From Owenia fusiformis (lineage: Eukaryota > Annelida > Polychaeta > Sabellida > Oweniidae), in the NCBI GenBank assembly GCA_903813345.2, contig CAIIXF020000005.1:15195375-15259374 (forward strand): DNA of 64,000 bases, read 5' to 3'. The notes beneath the pieces were generated by a model that searched no databases, was not told the DNA's origin, and worked only from the letters and a program-made list of their open reading frames with translations. This document shows positions 37,901 to 45,700 of this stretch, one piece after another. The translations under genes and the position numbers were made by a program. How positions within the stretch are numbered: position 1 is the stretch's first letter; every line of letters begins with the position of its first letter.

Positions 37901-39637
37901 ATAAATGGGGGGGGGGGAGAGAGTCCAGGGTCTTGAAGCAAGACTAACTATTATAGAGAGAAGAAATCTTCTGATAATTTCCTAAAAAATGAATTTACAG
38001 TTTCTAACATATTAATTTAATCCCCTCCACATATGTAGAAAATAGTATATAAAAATCAATGTATATTGAGTTGTTTGGAGAATATATCTAATAGCATGTA
38101 GCAATCTTCAGGGTCTAAATAAATGAAGTGAAATAATCATTCAGCTAAAAAGTACAGCCTGCAATTAAGATTTTTGCAAGGGTTTCCAGGAATATGCTGA
38201 CAAGACAATAACTGTCTTTACTTAACGATTTAATATGTCAGAACACAAGGTGATGACCGACAGGGGAGAGGCTGACGTGCCGATAGTAAGAAACCTAATG
38301 AGTTCTATATGCTACTAGCGAGTCTATAATACATTAATTCAGAAACCTCGAAGAGATAATTCATCAAAAATATAATGACCATTCAAAAGCTTAAAAAGCC
38401 AAAAATGAATTATTATTCTCGCTGAGAATAAATCAATGCAACATGTGGGGCCTGTAATTTATGAAATTGAGTTCAAACTCAACAGGGGATGATGGGGCCT
38501 GTAATTTAAGTCCAGTCCAAGGTCTCATCTTTCAATGAATAATTTGACAAGCAGTCCAAATTTTGATGATTTTCATTTATTTGTCTGATTTTGAAGAGTA
38601 CATTATAACTATTCATGAAATTCTTAACTTGGGTGAATAGGGAAAATAGCAAATCTATCCTAATGAGAAAAATTTATATGCAGAGAGGCAGTGCCAATTG
38701 CTTTCCATACTTCTTCATTATGGCATTTTCCTATCTTTTTTCTGCCACTACTTGAGTGGTTTATAATGCCCTTGTGGCAATTAGCGCTTGAAGATGTTAC
38801 CTGGACAACCCTTGAATTATGTAACTGTAATATTCATTATCATGAAGAAATAAATAATAGAAAATGGCCACATTGGTTGGGATTGGGTGTAAATATTTTT
38901 GAAACAAATGTGTGATATATACACATATTTCGGACCAAATGTGTGACATGAACGACGATCACGTGCAAAGGCCAAACGTAATGCGTTCACCTTTTTTCGC
39001 TGTTCAGATTTTTACCGTAGCGGCCTTTCATGAAAAACGATTTTAAAAAATATCAACATAATGCATGTTTTGCGTGATATTTGGTCATACACGCTAAATT
39101 GATGCCTGATTTGTATTTTTCCAGCAAATGCGTGACAATCACGCCTAATGCAAGAGGGTTGACAGGGCTGAACCAAAGTGATAGGACTGACTAAGGTGAT
39201 GGACTGACAGAAATGGTAGACTGTCCAACTGACTGACCATCTGACCAACAGAAAGAAGGACAGACATTTTATAATGTAAATGCACAGGATAGATCAATTG
39301 GCAATTTCACTAAGACTCTCCATGTGGGCCACAAAACTCTGAGTCCTTGCTCCATGTAAATGCTCTACATCACAGAGGAATTCATGTCAGTCTTAAACCC
39401 ACATGACATGAATGTCAATTCCCTATAGAACCTATTGCATAGGAAGCAAGAAAATGTGACAAAGTGCCATCATAGTGATTAATATTAAACAGAGATGCCA
39501 ACAATTTTTCAGGTCCAAGGTCCATAGAACAAGGAAATGTGACAAAATATCATCACATGGTGAACTAAATGCAAATGGTTTCAACCATGTAAGAATTTGA
39601 CACTGACCAACAACTCCAAAAAAATAGGCCAAATACG

Positions 39638-39712
<75 letters not shown>

Positions 39713-42700
39713 GGACAGACAGACAGACGTGCCTAGGCCGACAATATGGCCCCACAATATGTGGTGGGGACATAAAAAAAGCAATGGCTATAACATTATT
39801 ATACAACACCACTTAGTGGTGATGGTGATGTAATAATATTAATTATAAGTTAATATGGAATACATGTAGTATATGGATCTGAATTAATCCAAGTGATAAC
39901 CATTCATGGAAATAATCATAAGGTCCTTTTCTCTTTGATAATATAACTTAGCAATAATATTCATTCAAGTACTTATTAGACAACCACCAGAGTTATTGAT
40001 TATAACATCAATCTTAATCTTGTTCCCATGATTGAGATATCAGCTCCTTCAAGCTCATTGCCATAAATTTTCTAAGAGGCAAGTATTTAAATTAAGTAGG
40101 CATTTTTTTTATTGAATGTACTCATTTCAAAGTAGGCATTTTTCATTGATTTTACTCATTTCAAAGTAGGCATGTAGTTTTATGGAATTTTCTCATTTCA
40201 AAGTAGGCATATTTCATTGAATTTACTCATTTCAAAGTAGGCATGTACTTTTATTGAATTTACACTTTCAAAGTAGGCATGTAGTGTTATTGAATTTAGT
40301 TATTTCAAAGTATGCTCATACTTTAATTGAGTTTACTCATCTAAATGTAGGCATGCACTTTAATTGAATTTACTTATTTCGAGGTATGCATGTAATTTTA
40401 TTGAATTTACTCATTTAAAAGTAGGCATGTACTTTTATTGAATTTACACTTTCAAAGTAGGCATGTACTTTTATTGAAATTAGTCATTTCAAAGTAGGCA
40501 TAAACTTTTATTGAATTTACTCATTTCAGCATGTACTTTTATTAAATTTACTCATTTCAAAGTAGGCATATACTTTTATTGAATTTACTCATTTCAAATT
40601 AGGCATGTAGTTTTATGGAATTTTCTCATTTCAAAGAAGGCATGTACTTTAATTGAATTTACTCATTTCAAATTAGGCATGTAGTTTTATGGAATTTTCT
40701 CATTTCAAAGAAGGCATGTACTTTAATTGAATTTACTCTATATTTCAAAGAAGGCATGTACTTTTAGTCAAAATACTTTTATTGAAAATACTAAGAATTT
40801 CACCATACCTATTCTTTTACTGAATTAACAAACGTGTAAGAGGCCTCTTAATTTAGTTACACTAAATTAAACTAGATAAAAACAAATTCGAACACCCTGA
40901 AGTATGGGATCCATTGGTTTCCAATTACATTCTTCCGAATGGATGTCAATAGAGTTAGAGTTAACGTAATAAATCAAGAACTGTTTGATTTAATTGTGGT
41001 CCAGTGCCCTATAAAAATAGACATGAAAAGCGTTTTAAAGTGTGTACATAATCGATTGATTATATTAAATTAAGTATCATTGAAGTCGTATATTACGACT
41101 CAAGATGTGTTTTGAGACATAAAACCATGGCAATGTAAGTAAGGAATAACATAAATCAAAAGTTGGTAGTAAATGACTTTAGTTACCATGAAAACTGAAA
41201 GCTTCCAGACAAATTAGCGGAACCAAGGACAAAGTGACCAAAACCTGTCTGACTTTTTCCATATTTGTCTGTAATGAGGAATCAGGGAGTGACGTAAGTG
41301 CGTATCTGAGGCCTAATCTTTTCAGAATGTTCAGTTAAATCAAAACAGCAACTGGTCAACCAGCCTTACATAATTTAATTTTGTTCAGGAAATGCAAAAT
41401 CCATAAGGTACACTCTGAGTGGAACCAGCATCAAGCAAGGCTGGATTAGCAAAATTAATATGGGTTTCCTTGGTTACTGGTTGTCTTTTCGAGCTACAGG
41501 TGATTGGGAAATGATTCCATTGATTCAGACATACAGTTGTAGAACGCAAATATCAGACAATTTATTCAAATTCTAAATTCAGTTATCTTATACTTCTTTG
41601 AGAAGATGTCAAGAAAGTTGAGCGTGAGGAACTTTGATTAAATTAATAAGTTATGGGAAATTCAATAAAAATATATGAATGGTAGCTACAGCCACCAAAA
41701 TAGAATTTGAGTCATGCTTAAAGGCAGAATCATATCTAATACATGTAATTAACCTTTTTAAAAACATATTTCAATTTTAGAATATTTTTCACCCTTTATT
41801 CCTCATCACCTTAACTAAATCACCAGAATCAAAACTTTATTTGAGGAACTGACAATTTTCACAGTCGCGTGTACATGTTCAATTTTGTTAATTTGGAAAC
41901 AGCATTTGGGAATTTTTACATATTTTTACATTTTGACACTTTTACCATTTGAATATGATATGATAACTGTTGTGAATCTTTGGGGATAACATGTATGAGA
42001 TGGTTAAGAATACATTGGAAGATCAATCATACATGTTGGTTGCAAATCTATCACCCCTGTCTCTAGTTTTGCCTTCAATATTCAGTTGAAGTTCATTACA
42101 CAAGAGAGGATGGGGTTAACATTGTCAATGAGGTTTCAGCTATTAATGACTCCAACAGCTGATGCCCATGGTACTCCTACTGAGGTGAAAAGTACAAATT
42201 ATAGGAACTAGAAGGTATAGCGATGAGTTGAATGTTAATAATTTTCAATATTTTTTCCTCGCATTCTCAGTAAATGGTTACAAAAGTGTAACAAATGTTA
42301 CAGATGCAAAAATACCAAATCATGAAGGTCATCACAAAAAATGGAGGCCATAATAATCTAATATTATTTCAATAATGAAAAAAACTATAATGTAAAAAAT
42401 GGAGTCTAAGCAGGATTCTATCATTTTTGATAGACTGAGTTACATTTTATTTTAAGACTTGTAATAGGATTACAAATTTGACCTTGACCTTGACATGAAA
42501 TTCGGTGTTTTCAAAATACATGTAACCAGTACAATCTTATTCAATATTATAAGGCCAGGGAAATACCAATAATACAGTTAACCTAAGGCTATAAAGTTGT
42601 GACCATTTCAACAAAAACGAATTCCACAAAATGAGAAAGAAAACACTTGATTGGTATGAAGTACATAATTGGTCCTATGTATTGTATTCCAAATGCAAAA

Positions 42701-45700
42701 AGATACATCTAGAAAAATGCTAAAAAATGCTGAGAGTGTATTAATTTCTAGCAGGGAATGTGCCTGGAACACAACCAGTAATAATTGAATGTAAGACCCA
42801 TATATCTACCATTGTAGATTTTATTTTAAGACTTGCAATAGGATTACAAATTTGACCTTGACCTTGACATGAAATTCGGTGTTTTCAAAATACACATGAC
42901 CAGTACAATCTTATTCAATATTAAATTTTTTCAATATTATAAGGCCAGGACAATACCAATAATACAGTTAACCTATGGCTGTAATGTTGTGACTATTTTG
43001 ACTAAAACGAATTCCACAAAATGAGAAATAAAACACTTGATTGGTATGAAGTGCATAATTGGTCCTTTAAATTGTATTCAAAATGCAAAAAGATACATCT
43101 AGAAAAATGATAAAAAATGCTGAGAGTGTATTATTTCTAGCAGGGAATGTGCCTGGAACACAACCAGTAATAATTGAATGTAAGACCCATAGTTCGTCCT
43201 CGCATTTCTTATTAGGTAAGTAAATAAGGCTGAACTCTATTAACTTCATAATGGCCTTCGATTTAGCAAATTAGCACTTTTAGAGAAATATATTGTACAT
43301 CTCCATGGCAATAGGATAAGAAAATATCTTCTCTTTCGGGGAATGTTTCAATATAACGATTCAGGATATTCCTTTTACATTTTATCGCAGGAAAAAATGA
43401 AAAATACTCGTAAAATTATTATTTTTGTTTTATAGCAAGACTATCACGCATTATCTGTATGGTCACTAATTACACACATACCTTGGATTTCAAAAGGCGC
43501 TCCTGACTTTTCATGGCCTCTTCACTAACCATTCCAGCGTGTTTCTCTTTATCACTTAGAGTTAGGTCTTCACGCACACGCAGTACTTCATCCTCGAGAT
43601 ATTTAACCTCTTTTTCTAGTTGGACTACTTTTGCATCCTGTAAAATACATTAAAAATACAGCACAAGACAAAAACATGATATTCAACCATTTTATCAAGT
43701 TGGACTACTTTGACGTCCTGTAAAATACAACAAAAATATAACACAAGGTGAAACACAACACAAAAATCAATAATAATTATCTATTTTTGTATAAAAATCA
43801 AAGAGGAATTTATTTGATTTTTTGTGGTTGGAAATCAATAGGATTAATTTTCCTCATAGAGGAAACACAAAATCAATTGGCATTCAATCTTAATTGCAAT
43901 ACATTCTATCTTTATTAAAGCTTGCAATATAAACATGTAGCATGGAATGTCAAGTTCCAGTCTCATTCAAAGATTTCTATGTTAATTCATTGCTCATTAG
44001 CTTCAATACACAGTATAACCTGTAATGCGGAACACCTCAGCAAGTTGTAACACCTCTATAACTACAGCAGGCTAGCTACAAGCCCTTGTGAGCCTGGCCC
44101 CCTCCCCCAAACCAAATAAGTCCGGATATCTTATGCCAGTGAAGTAGATTTAAGGAGGGCGATTCACAGTGGCAAGACCAAAACTGTAATGTGGAACACT
44201 TCAGTAAGTTGAACAACTCGGTAAATTGAGCACCTCTATAAGCGAACACTAAATAGTTGGGTTACCTATTCGCTGAAATAAACCTCTATAAATGCATCAT
44301 CTCCCAAGTTGACCATAATTTCAAATTACCTTATGTGTTCTACTTATACTATACAGGTTTCACTGTAATGTTTTTAAAATGAATTCGATGGATCCTTTCT
44401 ATATCTGCCTCTTGCTTCACCTTAGTGTTATATAAGCATAGGCTTTCTAAAGAGGCCTTTACATCACCTCACCAATGCAAGATTTGGCCAAGTCGATTAT
44501 TGAATCAGTGCATATAAATATTTAGAAAAGCCTTATGCCAAAATCAGCTGCAAGTGTTTATTTATAAAACTTACTGGTTATTTTGACCAGCTGATAATTA
44601 ATGATAATTCAGAAGTCATGCAAACATGTAAATAAAGTAAGCATAAGAAAACACTCAAATGGCGGCATTCATAAATGAGCAAAAACATAAGGTTGAAGAA
44701 CTAATAAAAAACATGTATAGTGTTAAAACAATTAGAACATGGGATTCGAACCAGGATCTACTACTCGTAACCCAGGACATCATTCTGCTGAAACTTCGCT
44801 AAAAATCTAAGAAGCATTTGATTAAAAAATACCAAAACTGCAGTCTGAATATTTCGATTAAGAAAGTAATTGAACTTGAGGTTTTAAGCCTTGCTAAATT
44901 CTGAAATTAAAAACTGGGAACAAAGTTATATATAAATAAGGGATTCCAACAAAACATTGTTAGTTTGAACTTGAACATTGTTTGATATCTTACCACGTAA
45001 GGAATTACATTTAGAAACTGGACCTAAGTTTTGGAGCAAAATTAATCGACAGTGAAAAACACATCTAAAATATTCACATCAAAAAATATATTTAAAAATA
45101 ACAATAAATTCATAAAATAAATTTGAGAATACACTATGTTCTTTCAAAATTGTCATCAACTCAACACTAGGATAAATAAGAGTGCCCAAATGTTGAGTTT
45201 GGGAAAAAATGAATTTTAATGAAACAATCTTTTACCCTCATCACCCCCTGACAAAATAAACTAAGTGCCTTGACAATTGCTGACATTTGGCCATAACTCC
45301 TTTTATAACAGAAATTCATGTCTTAAAAAGAGGATGTGGAGGCGATGTTGTCCATGTTGGTAATTGTAGGACCAATGTATGCAGTCATTTGTGCCGACAA
45401 TTATCTACATGCACGACATTGTCTCCGTGTCCTCTAATCATAAATGTATAAAACTCTTTTGATTTATGCTTGGCTATACTTTCTTTGAGACATTTGACAT
45501 TAGAAATATGATTCAGGCAGGGGCTTCATTGGCAGCAGGCAACAGATTATTTTCAATCTTTCCAGTTGTTTCTTCTAAGATGTCCTGTTGTCTTTCAACT
45601 GTTTCTATGTTAAAATTATAATTTCAAACAATTTTCCTTTTTGTATTCATTTGTCTATTGTCAGAAAAACAATTGAAGACCCTGCTGCTGCACAGTCCAA

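Larger units (their letters stand above)
36483..43481 (-). other. ERC intron c/d, 7.0 kb
   Basis: Carries two minisatellites, a 374-bp tandem duplication, a GACA microsatellite and two copies of the hairpin-ended element, listed separately. A small ERC exon for the missing 28-32 residues could hide here; I did not find it. Confidence 0.6.

Noticed and set aside
38691-38915. 75-codon plus-strand frame rich in Leu, Trp and Phe
   Set aside because: No motif, no splice context, in a long intron; typical chance frame.
39432-39833. Frames with CLSV or RQTD repeats on both strands
   Set aside because: They are translations of the GACA microsatellite.
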